A stretch of DNA of 64,000 nucleotides from Candidatus Marinarcus aquaticus (lineage in GTDB: Bacteria > Campylobacterota > Campylobacteria > Campylobacterales > Arcobacteraceae). The notes beneath the pieces are model-generated. The model was not told the origin of the DNA. It was given only the letters and a program-made list of their open reading frames with translations, and ran no database searches. Positions 45,299 to 54,559 of the stretch are shown here, one piece after another. The stretch's first letter is position 1. The number at the start of each line of letters is the position of its first letter. The stretch is taken from NCBI RefSeq assembly GCF_004116335.1, contig NZ_PDKN01000003.1, positions 306,021-370,020 of the forward strand. Direction: 5' to 3'. Made by a program: the position numbers and the translations under genes.

Positions 45299-47836
45299 AT
45301 GAAAAGTAATATGGACAGAAGAACGTTTCTGAAAACAGGTTCCATCGCAGCAGCTGCTGTGGCACAAGCTCAGGCAATACCTTTAGTGGGAGAATCTCTA
45401 TTAAATGATAAAAAAGGGAGTTTCAGTGCTTCTCACTTTGGAGCATTTGAAGCGAATGTAAGAAACTCTCGATTTGAAGGAGTCAATGCGTTTGAAGGGG
45501 ATGATTATCCATCTTCTTTAGTGAATGCTTTGCCTGCACGTACGTATGCAGAAGACAGAATTTTGTATCCTTGTGTACGAGAAGACTATTTAAAAAATGG
45601 CTACAAAAGTGATAAATCAAAAAGAGGAAAAGATAAATTCGTTCGAGTGAGTTGGGAAAAAGCGTTGGAGCTGGTTGCCAATGAGATTAAAAGAACGCAT
45701 AAAGAGTTTGGTGATGATTCTATTTATGGTGGAAGTTATGGATGGTATTGTGTGGGATCATTGAACAACCCACAAGCACTTTTAGGAAGAATGTTGCACA
45801 TTACAGGTGGATATACTTCAAGAACGTGTACGTATTCAACCCATGCCATTAGACAGATCACACCTTATATTACAGGTACAGATGAATCAACAGCAAAACC
45901 AACGGCATACCCTGTATTGATCAAAAACAGTGAGTGTATTGTATTTTGGGGTGCAGATGTGGTCAATACCAACCAAATTGCATGGGGTGTGCCCGATCAT
46001 AAAACCTATAAATATTTAAAAGAACTTAAAGAAGAGGCAAAAAAACGGGACATCAAGTTTTATATCATTGACCCTGTGTATAACAACACGGGAATGTATT
46101 TTGATGCAGAGCATATTAAAGTCAATCCAACAACAGATGTGGCATTGATGTTGGGGATTGCACACTATTTATATACCAATAAACTGCACGATGAGAAATT
46201 TTTACGAAAATGTACGTATGGATTCAAACAGTTTAAAGAGTATCTTTTAGGAAATACCGAAGATAAAATTGCAAAAACACCAAAATGGGCATCAAAAATT
46301 TGTGGAGTTGATGAAAAAGTCATTGAGATGTTGGCCAAAGAGTTTGCTTCTAAACGAACCATGTTAATGGGTGGTTGGGCAACTCAAAGAGCACACCACG
46401 GAGAACAACCAAACTGGATGCTCATTACTTTAGCAAGTATGTTGGGACAAATTGGACTTCCAGGTGGAGGTTATGGATGCAGTTACCACTATTCAGGTGG
46501 AGGTGTTCCAATGCCAGCAGCAGCTACAGGGAATGCACAAAGTGAAAAATCATTAAATGGTTCAACAGGACCACAAGCAGAAAAAGGTGCATTGTCAGCA
46601 TCTCCAGGTCTTTCGGGAATGAGTCGAAAAACAAAAATTGATGGTCCGTGGCAAAAGAGTAAAGTTCCTGTGATTCCAGTATCTCGAATTGTTGAGTGTT
46701 TAGAAAATCCTGGAAAAGAGATTAAATTTGATGGTAATATCATTAAATATCCGGATATAAGAATGGCGTATTGGGCAGGAGGAAACCCTTTCCACCACCA
46801 CCAAGACAGAAACAGAATGATCAAAGCGTATCAAAAACTTGAAACATTTGTTGTGCAAGATGCTTTCTGGACAGCCACTGCTCGAATGGCGGATATTATT
46901 CTACCTTGTACATTAGAGCAAGAGAGAAACGATATTACAAAAGCGCACTCAAACAGCTATATTTTTGCCATGAAACAAGCCTCTGAACCTTATGGAGAAG
47001 CAAAAGACGATTACGATATTTTCACGGAGTTGTTAAAACACTTCTCAAATAAACATGTGCATGCTTTTACAGAAGGTCGAAGTAAAATGGAGTGGATAGA
47101 ACATTTTTACAACGCTTCATATGAAAAAGCAAAAAATTCAGGGGTTAAAATGCCTTCTTTTAAAGAGTTTTGGGAAAAAGGATATTGTGAATTTGAAACA
47201 CCTGAAGTTGCTAAAAAATTTGTCAGATTTGAGGATTTTAGAAAAAATCCAATCGTTAATAGACTGGGAACACCATCGGGTAAAATTGAGATTTTCTCTA
47301 AAAAAATTGCAAGTTATGACTATGATAATTGTAAAGGGCACCCAATGTGGTTTGAACCAATGGAGTGGTTGGGATCAGAAAAAGTGGACAAATATCCATT
47401 GAACCTTATTTCTCCTCACCCAAAATACCGATTGCACTCTCAATTGAATAATACATGGTTGCGACACCTTGAAGAGGTCAATGGAAGAGAGCCTATTTGG
47501 ATCAACACCAAAGATGCAAAAAAACGTGGTATTAAAAATGGTGATGTGGTCAGAATTTTCAATGACAGAGGACAAATCTTAGGTGGTGCCGTTGTGACTG
47601 AATATGTCAAAGAAGGTGCAGTCAGAATGCAAGAAGGAGCTTGGTATGACCCAAGTGAAGCAGGTGAACCTGGAACACTTTGTCGACATGGGGATGTGAA
47701 TGTACTTATCCCTGATGTGGGTACGTCAAACCTTGCACAAGGAAATCAAGCAACTGCGCTGGTTGAAATTGAGAAATTTAAAGAAGAAGTACCTGAGATT
47801 GGTATCTTTAAATCGCCTGCTATTAAAGGAGCCTAA
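45299..47836 (+). CDS. torA: Periplasmic TMAO/DMSO reductase, molybdopterin type
   Basis: An 845-residue molybdoenzyme. A Tat signal (DRRTFLKTGS, residues 6-15) sends it folded to the periplasm. GGSYGWYCVGSLNNPQALLGRML and CTYSTHA match TorA/DorA; S180 is the expected molybdenum-ligand serine. No N-terminal Fe-S cysteine set is present, as in TMAO reductases. TMAO is favoured by the gene arrangement, but DMSO or other S/N-oxides are possible. AAGGAGATTGAG precedes the ATG. Upstream are TTGACA (45195) and TATAAT (45223) with a long 22-base spacer and two TTAATTTT words, pointing to activator control. The cytochrome gene starts directly after its stop. Confidence 0.9.
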   Translation: MKSNMDRRTFLKTGSIAAAAVAQAQAIPLVGESLLNDKKGSFSASHFGAFEANVRNSRFEGVNAFEGDDYPSSLVNALPARTYAEDRILYPCVREDYLKNGYKSDKSKRGKDKFVRVSWEKALELVANEIKRTHKEFGDDSIYGGSYGWYCVGSLNNPQALLGRMLHITGGYTSRTCTYSTHAIRQITPYITGTDESTAKPTAYPVLIKNSECIVFWGADVVNTNQIAWGVPDHKTYKYLKELKEEAKKRDIKFYIIDPVYNNTGMYFDAEHIKVNPTTDVALMLGIAHYLYTNKLHDEKFLRKCTYGFKQFKEYLLGNTEDKIAKTPKWASKICGVDEKVIEMLAKEFASKRTMLMGGWATQRAHHGEQPNWMLITLASMLGQIGLPGGGYGCSYHYSGGGVPMPAAATGNAQSEKSLNGSTGPQAEKGALSASPGLSGMSRKTKIDGPWQKSKVPVIPVSRIVECLENPGKEIKFDGNIIKYPDIRMAYWAGGNPFHHHQDRNRMIKAYQKLETFVVQDAFWTATARMADIILPCTLEQERNDITKAHSNSYIFAMKQASEPYGEAKDDYDIFTELLKHFSNKHVHAFTEGRSKMEWIEHFYNASYEKAKNSGVKMPSFKEFWEKGYCEFETPEVAKKFVRFEDFRKNPIVNRLGTPSGKIEIFSKKIASYDYDNCKGHPMWFEPMEWLGSEKVDKYPLNLISPHPKYRLHSQLNNTWLRHLEEVNGREPIWINTKDAKKRGIKNGDVVRIFNDRGQILGGAVVTEYVKEGAVRMQEGAWYDPSEAGEPGTLCRHGDVNVLIPDVGTSNLAQGNQATALVEIEKFKEEVPEIGIFKSPAIKGA

Positions 47837-48400
47837 ATGTTAACTATAAAGCAACTGTTGATGATGTTTATTATGGGGGCAACATTCAGTGTCGCTGCCC
47901 ATGCAGAGTATATCAATAAAAATGCAATGCTTTATAAAGATCAAAATCAAAAAGAGAGCTTAGGTAAAATATACGTTGCTTCACAAGTTAAAGTACTTTC
48001 ACAAAATGGAAGCATAAGTGAGGTTGAATTTACGGGCTTTGCTCCTGAAGACAGTCCCTTGGTGTATGAAAAACCAGGTGTTTTAATGATGGGATTTGAA
48101 GGAAGTGATTTTGCAGATTATAAAGTGATTGGCACACAAGTTGATGAGTATGATACAGAGTGGTTTGAAGTGGTTATCAAAGGATACGTTTCAACTGCTT
48201 TATTATCCGAAGATAAAAACACCATTTTACAAAGTGGAAAAGTGTTATTTGAAGCACGATGTGGTGCATGTCATGATCTTCACCACAAAGAGGAGTTTGT
48301 TCCAAATGTATGGCCAAGTATTTTAGATAACATGGCACCACAAGCAGGCTTATCGGGTGATGAAAAAGCGCTGATTGAAAAATTTCTTCAAGAACAATAA
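47837..48400 (+). CDS. Monohaem cytochrome c partner of the TMAO reductase
   Basis: A 187-residue protein with a signal peptide (residues 1-23), a middle beta-rich domain (about 25-125) and a C-terminal cytochrome domain with one CGACH motif (C142-H146) and a likely methionine ligand in LDNMAPQ. It resembles the Campylobacter cytochrome encoded next to its TMAO/DMSO reductase (Cj0265c type), which replaces pentahaem TorC. It would hand electrons from the quinol pool to TorA. It begins immediately after the torA stop. Confidence 0.88.
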   Translation: MLTIKQLLMMFIMGATFSVAAHAEYINKNAMLYKDQNQKESLGKIYVASQVKVLSQNGSISEVEFTGFAPEDSPLVYEKPGVLMMGFEGSDFADYKVIGTQVDEYDTEWFEVVIKGYVSTALLSEDKNTILQSGKVLFEARCGACHDLHHKEEFVPNVWPSILDNMAPQAGLSGDEKALIEKFLQEQ

Positions 48401-48405
48401 TACGT

Positions 48406-48435
48406 ATGAGTTTCATCTGTAAAGGTGAAACTCAT
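48406..48435 (+). terminator. Intercistronic 12-bp stem-loop
   Basis: ATGAGTTTCATC and GGTGAAACTCAT form a 12-bp stem (one G-T pair) with a six-base loop, right after the cytochrome stop. No T-run follows, so it is more likely a partial terminator or 3'-end stabiliser that separates the enzyme mRNA from the regulator genes. Confidence 0.5.
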
Positions 48436-48483
48436 CGATATATGTTACAATATCAAGGAAAAATTGATTAAAAAAAAGATAAG

Positions 48484-50649
48484 ATGATTAAACAACTCTT
48501 TTATATACTGTGTATCATGACTTCGTTGCATGCTTCTTCCAAATATATTCTACTTCTGCACTCTTATAATAAAGGTTTGGCGTGGAGTGATAATATCTCT
48601 CGTGGGTTTGAAGATGCACTTAAGCCCTTGCAAAAATATGAACTCTCGACGGAGTATTTAGATAATAAACGTAACAAAAGTGAAAAATACCATCATCTGA
48701 TACGTGAAGCGTTTATTGAAAAGTTTAAAAAACAGTCTTATGATATTGTCGTGGCTTCAGATAATGCGGCAGTTGATTTTGTTTTAAACAATAAAGAGTT
48801 GTTTAAAGGGGTACCTTTGGTGTTTACTGGTATTGAAGAGATGGCACCGGGCATTGATGTTCAATTGGTGTTGGATCAAAAAATCAGTTTGGTTTTAGAG
48901 CACAAACCTTTACGTTCCAATATTGAGATGATACTTCAAATGATGCCCAATTTAAAATATTTGTATGTGATTAATGATAAAACGTATACCTCCCAAATGA
49001 TCAATGATATTCTCAAAGAGCGGCTTGAAGAGTTTAAAACAAAAATTGAGTATAAACTCTATTTGGATGGCGATGTAAGACAAATTAAAGAAGATTTTAA
49101 AACACTTCCCAAAGAGAGTGCCGTGTGGTTTGGTAACCTTTATTTGGATGAACAAGAGCGCTATATCCCTTTTTATGTCGTCTCTGAACTGCTCAACAGT
49201 GCAAACGTACCTGTATTTGCGATGACCGATTACCATTTAGGAAAAGGCATTATGGGGGGACACTTACTGCGCGGTTATTATGTGGGGTATGAAGCGGGTA
49301 AAAAAGTAGTGGACATCTTACAGCAAAAAACAATGGATTACACAAAACCCACATTGGCTCAAACACAATGGGTTTATGACTATAATATATTAAAAAAATT
49401 TAACTTTGATTTGGACAATCTTCCTGAAGGTGCCCATATTATTAATCAACCTAAAACATTTTTTGAAATATATCGACCTTGGATTGATCGCATTTTTGTA
49501 CTGTTTCCTTTTATTCTTTTTTTCTTAATGATTGCATTAGTCAATATCTATCAACGATACAAACTCTCTAAAAAACTCATTGCTCAAAATAAGCGAGAAC
49601 AAGTCCTACTCAATACCATTAAAAGTGCTATTTTTTGGGTTGATGCTGAAGGTATTATTCGAGGATACAATCACTCCTTTAGAGAACTTTTTTTGTCCAA
49701 TCAAAAAGACTCTGTGATTGGACAAAAAGCGTGTGCGGTTTTTAAACCATTTTGTGAGTTTTTAACTCAAGAGGAGCTTTTATCAGAAGAATCCATTGAG
49801 TTTAAATACAATGAATTGAACTATGTCGCACGAAGTAAAATCTATTATGATGAAAGTGGCCGAAACAGTGGTACGGTAACAATTATTACAGATGAGACAC
49901 AAAAACGACAGTTGGAGATTAATACGCAACTCTTGGTGCAACGCTCTAAACTCACTGAGGTGGGGGAGATGTTGTCTGCGGTGGTACACCAATGGAAAGT
50001 GCCTTTGGTTGAACTCTCTGTTGTAGCCCATAAAATGCAACGATACTACAAACAAGATAAATTGAAAAAATCAGACATGGACGGTTTTTTTGATACGATT
50101 ATGAAACAAATTATTTATATGGGCAACACCATTGATGAATTCCGTGCTTTTATCAAACCTTCCAATAAACCCGTACAATTTGACGTGCATCGTAGCATTA
50201 AAGAGATACAGATGATTTTAGAAGACTCTTTGATTTATAACAACATACAACTCTATTATGAAAATAATCTGAACAAAGAGTGCGTTTTATTTGGTTACCC
50301 CAATGAGTTTAAACAAGTTTTATTAAACATCATTAATAATGCTAAAGACTCCATCCTTGATGCACGAAATGTTAAAGTGTGTGGAGACATTGAGGTGATT
50401 CTTTCTTGTGTCAATGACCACATAAATATTTTTGTTAATGATGATGGGCAAGGTTTTTGTGAAGAGTGTATGCCTCATTTGTTTGAAGCGTACTACAGTA
50501 CAAAGAAAAATGGGGATGGGTTTGGTTTGTATATGGCAAAATTGATCATTGAAAATAAAATGAATGGGGCGATTGCGGCATTAAATACCACAAAAGGTGC
50601 CCAAATAAAAATTGAGTTGCCTTTACTGAATAATAAAGAGAATACATGA
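48484..50649 (+). CDS. Sensor histidine kinase with binding-protein-like sensor
   Basis: A 721-residue kinase. Residues 1-17 are a signal/TM segment. About 20-320 is an extracytoplasmic domain of the ABC-substrate-binding type (YILLLHSYNKGLAWSDN, FKGVPLVFTGIEE, GYEAGKKVVDIL). TM2 is at about 340-358, then a PAS domain (about 370-480), an H-box with H502 (SAVVHQWKVPL), an N-box (NNAKDSILDA), DDGQGF and GDGFGLYMAK ATP loops. It probably detects TMAO or a related compound by itself, doing the jobs of TorT and TorS in one chain. The stop overlaps the response regulator start by four bases. Confidence 0.9.
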   Translation: MIKQLFYILCIMTSLHASSKYILLLHSYNKGLAWSDNISRGFEDALKPLQKYELSTEYLDNKRNKSEKYHHLIREAFIEKFKKQSYDIVVASDNAAVDFVLNNKELFKGVPLVFTGIEEMAPGIDVQLVLDQKISLVLEHKPLRSNIEMILQMMPNLKYLYVINDKTYTSQMINDILKERLEEFKTKIEYKLYLDGDVRQIKEDFKTLPKESAVWFGNLYLDEQERYIPFYVVSELLNSANVPVFAMTDYHLGKGIMGGHLLRGYYVGYEAGKKVVDILQQKTMDYTKPTLAQTQWVYDYNILKKFNFDLDNLPEGAHIINQPKTFFEIYRPWIDRIFVLFPFILFFLMIALVNIYQRYKLSKKLIAQNKREQVLLNTIKSAIFWVDAEGIIRGYNHSFRELFLSNQKDSVIGQKACAVFKPFCEFLTQEELLSEESIEFKYNELNYVARSKIYYDESGRNSGTVTIITDETQKRQLEINTQLLVQRSKLTEVGEMLSAVVHQWKVPLVELSVVAHKMQRYYKQDKLKKSDMDGFFDTIMKQIIYMGNTIDEFRAFIKPSNKPVQFDVHRSIKEIQMILEDSLIYNNIQLYYENNLNKECVLFGYPNEFKQVLLNIINNAKDSILDARNVKVCGDIEVILSCVNDHINIFVNDDGQGFCEECMPHLFEAYYSTKKNGDGFGLYMAKLIIENKMNGAIAALNTTKGAQIKIELPLLNNKENT

Positions 50650-51287
50650 AGATTTTAGTATTAGAAGATAATATAAATTTATTGGAATTGATTCAAGAAG
50701 AGCTTGAAGAACAAGGTTTCGAAGTGGTGTGTTTCAAAGATGGTTTAGATGCCTTGGAGAATTGTATTGGGGGTTTTGACTGTTTTGTTTTGGATATCAA
50801 TGTTCCAAACATGGATGGATTGACACTTTTAAAAGAGATTCGAGCACGTGATAAATCGACTCCTGCAATTATCATCAGTGCCAATTTTGAGTTGGAAAAT
50901 TTGAAAAAAGCTTACACGCATGGTTGCAATGATTTTCTAAAAAAACCCTTTTATATGTATGAGTTAGAGACAAAAATAAAACAGTGGTGTCACTTAGAAG
51001 AGACCAAACGACTCATTGATGGTTTTACATATGATATTCAAACTAATACACTTTTTAATGCAGATAAAGAGGCCATAAAACTGACCAAAAAAGAGCGTCG
51101 GTTTCTCTCTTTGTTGATTAAAAATCAAAACCGAATGACCTCTTTGGAGTATATCGAAGATTATGTTTGGGAAGGAGAAAGCAATACGTCCGCAGGTTTG
51201 CGTTCTATGGTGAAGCGATTGCGTGCAAAACTGCCTGAAGGAATGATTGTCTCTCACCATTTTGGTTATGAAATAAAAACATATTAA
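50646..51287 (+). CDS. OmpR-type response regulator of the TMAO system
   Basis: A 213-residue regulator. The receiver has the acid pocket LEDN (E7, D8), phospho-acceptor D50 (VLDINVPNMDG), and the K of LKKPF; a winged-helix DNA-binding domain follows (LTKKERRFLSLLIKN ... RSMVKRLRAKLPEG ... HFGYEIKTY). It is translationally coupled to the kinase gene and is probably the TorR-like activator of the reductase operon upstream. Confidence 0.92.
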   Translation: MKILVLEDNINLLELIQEELEEQGFEVVCFKDGLDALENCIGGFDCFVLDINVPNMDGLTLLKEIRARDKSTPAIIISANFELENLKKAYTHGCNDFLKKPFYMYELETKIKQWCHLEETKRLIDGFTYDIQTNTLFNADKEAIKLTKKERRFLSLLIKNQNRMTSLEYIEDYVWEGESNTSAGLRSMVKRLRAKLPEGMIVSHHFGYEIKTY

Positions 51288-51345
51288 AATCTAACTTAGA
51301 GTATAAATACCACTATTTTGACACAATTATTATGTATAATACTCT

Positions 51346-51417
51346 GCTAAAGATGGTATGAATACACAGCTTGGATTCCTTTCCCTTTCAGCATACCATC
51401 TTTAGCGATCACTTTTT
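51346..51417 (+). ncRNA. Candidate structured small RNA
   Basis: GCTAAAGATGGTATG (51346-51360) is the exact reverse complement of CATACCATCTTTAGC (51392-51406). The 15-bp stem encloses a 31-base loop containing CCTTTCCCTTTC, which is complementary to purine-rich ribosome-binding sites. TATAAT (51335-51340) lies six bases before the stem, so transcription would start at or near its first base. CTTTTT (51412-51417) could end the RNA. No frame of size is present. It may instead be the 3' structure of the torR-like transcript. Confidence 0.4.
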
Positions 51418-51490
51418 AAAAATCACTCCATTTTCTTTTTTAAGCTATTGTGATATAAAATTTTCACCTTAAAACTATAAAGGGGATGTT

Positions 51491-51832
51491 TTGGCACTAT
51501 TGGACAACGAGAAATGCGTATTACCATTAAGCAGTATTGCTGAGTTACTCAGCGCAAAAGTTCGTACACTCAAAATGTATGAAGAGAAAGGTTTGCTTCC
51601 TAACAAAGAGCAAAGCGTAAAAAAACTCTACTCAATCAGTGATGTTAAAGTGATTGCTTTTGTGCACTATTTAGCAAGCATAAAAAAAATCAATGCCAAT
51701 GGGATAAAGTATATTTTAGAGATGATTGAAAACAACATGGATGAAAAAAATAGAAATGAATTTTTGGATATTGTTGAAGGAAAACTTGAAAATATCTCTG
51801 GACAAGATGTGCAAGATTTAGAGTCTTTTTAG
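51491..51832 (+). CDS. MerR-family regulator next to the ectoine operon
   Basis: A 113-residue regulator. The N-terminal winged helix is LSSIAELLSAKVRTLKMYEEKGLLPNKEQSVKKLYSISDVKVIAFV, with the helical dimer segment after it and no large effector domain. No conserved cysteines suggest metal binding. It starts at TTG 51491 with AAAGGGGATG upstream. It is 234 bases from ectA in the same direction, so it may control ectoine synthesis; ectoine operons elsewhere often use a MarR-type EctR instead. Confidence 0.82.
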   Translation: MALLDNEKCVLPLSSIAELLSAKVRTLKMYEEKGLLPNKEQSVKKLYSISDVKVIAFVHYLASIKKINANGIKYILEMIENNMDEKNRNEFLDIVEGKLENISGQDVQDLESF

Positions 51833-51976
51833 ATCTCTTTGCACATTTCTTATATACAACATAACTGACATTTACCACTTATAAATTTTATTAATCACCG
51901 ATAAAACTGCACTTAACTACAAAAAACTGTTACATCTTAATAACAAAATAACCATAATTCCTAAGTTTATATTAAG

Positions 51977-51997
51977 GTACATATGCTATAAATGTAC
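51977..51997. promoter_or_regulatory. Palindrome over the probable ectA promoter
   Basis: GTACAT and ATGTAC, nine bases apart, form a perfect inverted repeat. The spacer holds CTATAA, part of a likely -10 (TATAAA, about 51987-51992), so a protein bound here would control the promoter. It lies 70-90 bases before ectA in a 230-base A/T-rich leader with further ACAT/ATGT words downstream. Confidence 0.45.
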
Positions 51998-52066
51998 ATA
52001 ACAAATGTAAAAAAATTACATATTAAATGTTAAATTTTTACAAAAATTATGTTAACAAGGAAAAAA

Positions 52067-52552
52067 ATGGGATCCGATCTGTTTTTACGAAAACCAAGAA
52101 AGGAAGACGCCAAAAGTATTTTTACTCTTGTAAAAAACAGTAAAGTATTGGATGTAAACTCTGAATATCTTTACTTACTTCAATGTACACACTTCAAAGA
52201 GAGTTGTTGTGTGGCAACTGTCAATGATGAGGTTGTAGGATTTATCTCTGGATATGTCTTGCCTGAAGACCCTCAAACACTCTTTATCTGGCAAGTCGTT
52301 GTTGATGAAAAGATGAGAGGCCAAAATGTTGCTAATAAAATCTTAAAAGCCATTTTAAGTTTTGACAACATGAAAGGGATTAATTATATACATACAACCG
52401 TCTCTCCTAGTAATAAACCCTCTCAAAGAGTATTTGAAAAACTTGCAGAGAGTTTTAACACGACGTTCAAGAACAGCACCATGTTTGCTAAAGAGGATTT
52501 TATCCACGGACATGAAGATGAAGTGCTGTATGAAATTGGACCACTACAATAA
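52067..52552 (+). CDS. ectA: Diaminobutyrate acetyltransferase
   Basis: A 161-residue GNAT enzyme that acetylates L-2,4-diaminobutyrate, the second ectoine step. FLRKPRKEDAKSIFTLVKNS, LYLLQCTHFKESCCVA and IWQVVVDEKMRGQNVANKIL (acetyl-CoA loop) fit EctA. The ATG at 52067 with AAGGAA upstream is preferred to an in-frame ATG at 52049. It is the first ectoine gene. Confidence 0.95.
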   Translation: MGSDLFLRKPRKEDAKSIFTLVKNSKVLDVNSEYLYLLQCTHFKESCCVATVNDEVVGFISGYVLPEDPQTLFIWQVVVDEKMRGQNVANKILKAILSFDNMKGINYIHTTVSPSNKPSQRVFEKLAESFNTTFKNSTMFAKEDFIHGHEDEVLYEIGPLQ

Positions 52553-52571
52553 AAAATCTTAAGGGAAAAAA

Positions 52572-53852
52572 ATGAGAATATTTGAAAGTTTAGAATCTGA
52601 AGTAAGAGGATATATTAGAAGTTTTCCAACCATCTTTACTAAAGCAAAAGGGGCAATTTTAACCGATGAACAAGGGGTTGAATACATTGACTTTTTTGCA
52701 GGTGCAGGAACACTGAATTATGGACACAACAATGAACACATCAGTAAAGCATTGATTGAGTACTTACAAAACGATGGTGTTGTGCACGGCCTTGACATGG
52801 CAACAACAGCGAAAAAAGAGTTTTTACAAACATTTGAGAACCATATTTTAAAGCCAAGAAACTTGGAGTATAAAATTCAATTCACAGGACCAACTGGTAC
52901 CAATGCGGTTGAAACTGCACTGAAACTCGCACGACTTGTAAAAGGAAGAAGTAACGTGGTTTCTTTTACCAATGGGTATCATGGTCTTTCACAAGGTTCA
53001 TTGGCTGTAACAGGAAATAATGAGTATCGAGATGAGAGTTATATCAGTAGAACAAACGCTACATTTATGCCATTTGATGGATATTTTGGAGACTTTAATA
53101 CATTAGAGTATTTCAGAAAGTTTTTAGAAGACAAAAGCAGTGGGGTCGATATACCTGCAGCCGTTATTGTGGAAACCATTCAAGGGGAAGGTGGTATCAA
53201 TGTTGCTTCAGCTAAATGGCTGCAAGAGTTAGAGTCACTGTGTCGAGAGTTTGATATTTTGTTGATTATTGATGATATTCAAGTGGGTAATGGACGAAGT
53301 GGAGAGTTCTTCTCTTTTGAGTTTGCAGGCATCAATCCAGATATGGTAACGCTTTCTAAATCTATTGGAGGTGGACTTCCAATGGCGCTGTTACTCTTTA
53401 AACCACATTTAGACCAATGGAAACCAGGTGAACACACCGGAACATTCAGAGGAAACAACTTAGCGTTTGTGGCTTCAAAAGTATCTTTAGAACACTATTG
53501 GGAAAATGACAACATATCTAAAGCGGTAAAATATAAAGAGAAAGTCTTAAAAGAGGGCTTAGAGAAGATTGCAGCGAAGTATAAAGAGGATTATGACATT
53601 GAGGTACGTGGTCGAGGATTGGCGTATGGGTTTGAAATTAAAAATGACAAATCAATGGCATCGGATCTCTCTTCATTGGCTTTTGAAGAGCAACTTATTG
53701 TTGAGACATGCGGAAGCGAAAGTCATGTTGTGAAGTTCTTACCACCATTATTGATTGAAGAGGATTTATTGATTGAGGGTATTAAACGGTTTGAAACTGC
53801 CGTTGATAAACTGGTCAAAGACAGAAAAGAGAATTTAACAGGAGAATTTTAA
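52572..53852 (+). CDS. ectB: Diaminobutyrate-2-oxoglutarate transaminase
   Basis: A 426-residue class III aminotransferase that makes L-2,4-diaminobutyrate from aspartate semialdehyde and glutamate. FTGPTGTNAVETALKLAR binds PLP phosphate, IIDDIQVGNGRSG holds the PLP-nitrogen aspartate, and TLSKSIGGG the Schiff-base lysine K263. It lies 19 bases after ectA, and AAGGGAAAAAA precedes its ATG. Confidence 0.97.
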   Translation: MRIFESLESEVRGYIRSFPTIFTKAKGAILTDEQGVEYIDFFAGAGTLNYGHNNEHISKALIEYLQNDGVVHGLDMATTAKKEFLQTFENHILKPRNLEYKIQFTGPTGTNAVETALKLARLVKGRSNVVSFTNGYHGLSQGSLAVTGNNEYRDESYISRTNATFMPFDGYFGDFNTLEYFRKFLEDKSSGVDIPAAVIVETIQGEGGINVASAKWLQELESLCREFDILLIIDDIQVGNGRSGEFFSFEFAGINPDMVTLSKSIGGGLPMALLLFKPHLDQWKPGEHTGTFRGNNLAFVASKVSLEHYWENDNISKAVKYKEKVLKEGLEKIAAKYKEDYDIEVRGRGLAYGFEIKNDKSMASDLSSLAFEEQLIVETCGSESHVVKFLPPLLIEEDLLIEGIKRFETAVDKLVKDRKENLTGEF

Positions 53853-53856
53853 GACC

Positions 53857-54255
53857 ATGATTGTAACAGATATTAACAAAGATATTATAGGAACTGACAG
53901 AGAAGTTCATGCAGAAGGTGGACAGTGGACAAGCCGAAGAATGCTTTTAAAGTCAGATGGCATGGGATTTGCTTTTAATGAAACCATCATTAAAGCAGGT
54001 ACAAAAACGCATATTCATTACCAAAATCATTTAGAAGCAGTCTATTGTGTGGCAGGGAATGGGAAGATTGAAGATTTAAAGACAGGTATCACACACGACA
54101 TCTATGATGGCGTCATGTATGCACTGAATAATCATGATGAACACTATTTATATGGAGGAACAGAGGACATGAGACTTATTTGTGTCTTTAACCCACCATT
54201 AACAGGTAGAGAACATCACGATGAAAATGGAGTTTACCCTCTTATTGAGGACTAA
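53857..54255 (+). CDS. ectC: Ectoine synthase
   Basis: A 132-residue cupin-fold enzyme that closes N-gamma-acetyl-diaminobutyrate to ectoine. Metal-site residues expected from characterised EctC are present: the glutamate of HLEAVYC (E60), Y88 and H96 (MYALNNHDEHYL). GTDREVHAEGGQWTSRRML is the usual N-terminal region. It lies four bases after ectB. No ectoine hydroxylase (ectD) gene follows. Confidence 0.96.
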   Translation: MIVTDINKDIIGTDREVHAEGGQWTSRRMLLKSDGMGFAFNETIIKAGTKTHIHYQNHLEAVYCVAGNGKIEDLKTGITHDIYDGVMYALNNHDEHYLYGGTEDMRLICVFNPPLTGREHHDENGVYPLIED

Positions 54256-54256
54256 A

Positions 54257-54559
54257 ATGTCATTTATCTATATAAAAAACTATACACATATCTCTCGAGA
54301 GCTTAAAGTTGATTTCTTTAAGTTCGTGGATGAACACAAATCCTTTAAACTTGAGAGTCAAAAAATTCTTTTAAAAGAGAGTGCTTTGTTGATTCAATTG
54401 ACCGAGGATTCAAATTTTGATGAGGCATTTGCTTCCATAAGAGAATTTTTTCAACGTGATACCAATGTCGAAGTTGAAGTAGTGGAGAAGATTTTACAAG
54501 AGAACAACAGTTTGATTCTGGTGTTTTCCAATAACCAAATCAAAAGGATTGCTTGCTAA
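54257..54559 (+). CDS. Unknown 100-residue protein in the ectoine operon
   Basis: A small, acidic, probably soluble alpha/beta protein starting MSFIYIKNYTHISREL. It has no signal peptide, cysteine motif or membrane span, and I recognise no family. The ATG at 54257 starts one base after the ectC stop, and the stop overlaps the next start (TAATG), so it is firmly coupled to both neighbours. Its position next to a phospho-independent response regulator suggests a signalling partner or modulator, but this is guesswork. Confidence 0.7.
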   Translation: MSFIYIKNYTHISRELKVDFFKFVDEHKSFKLESQKILLKESALLIQLTEDSNFDEAFASIREFFQRDTNVEVEVVEKILQENNSLILVFSNNQIKRIAC

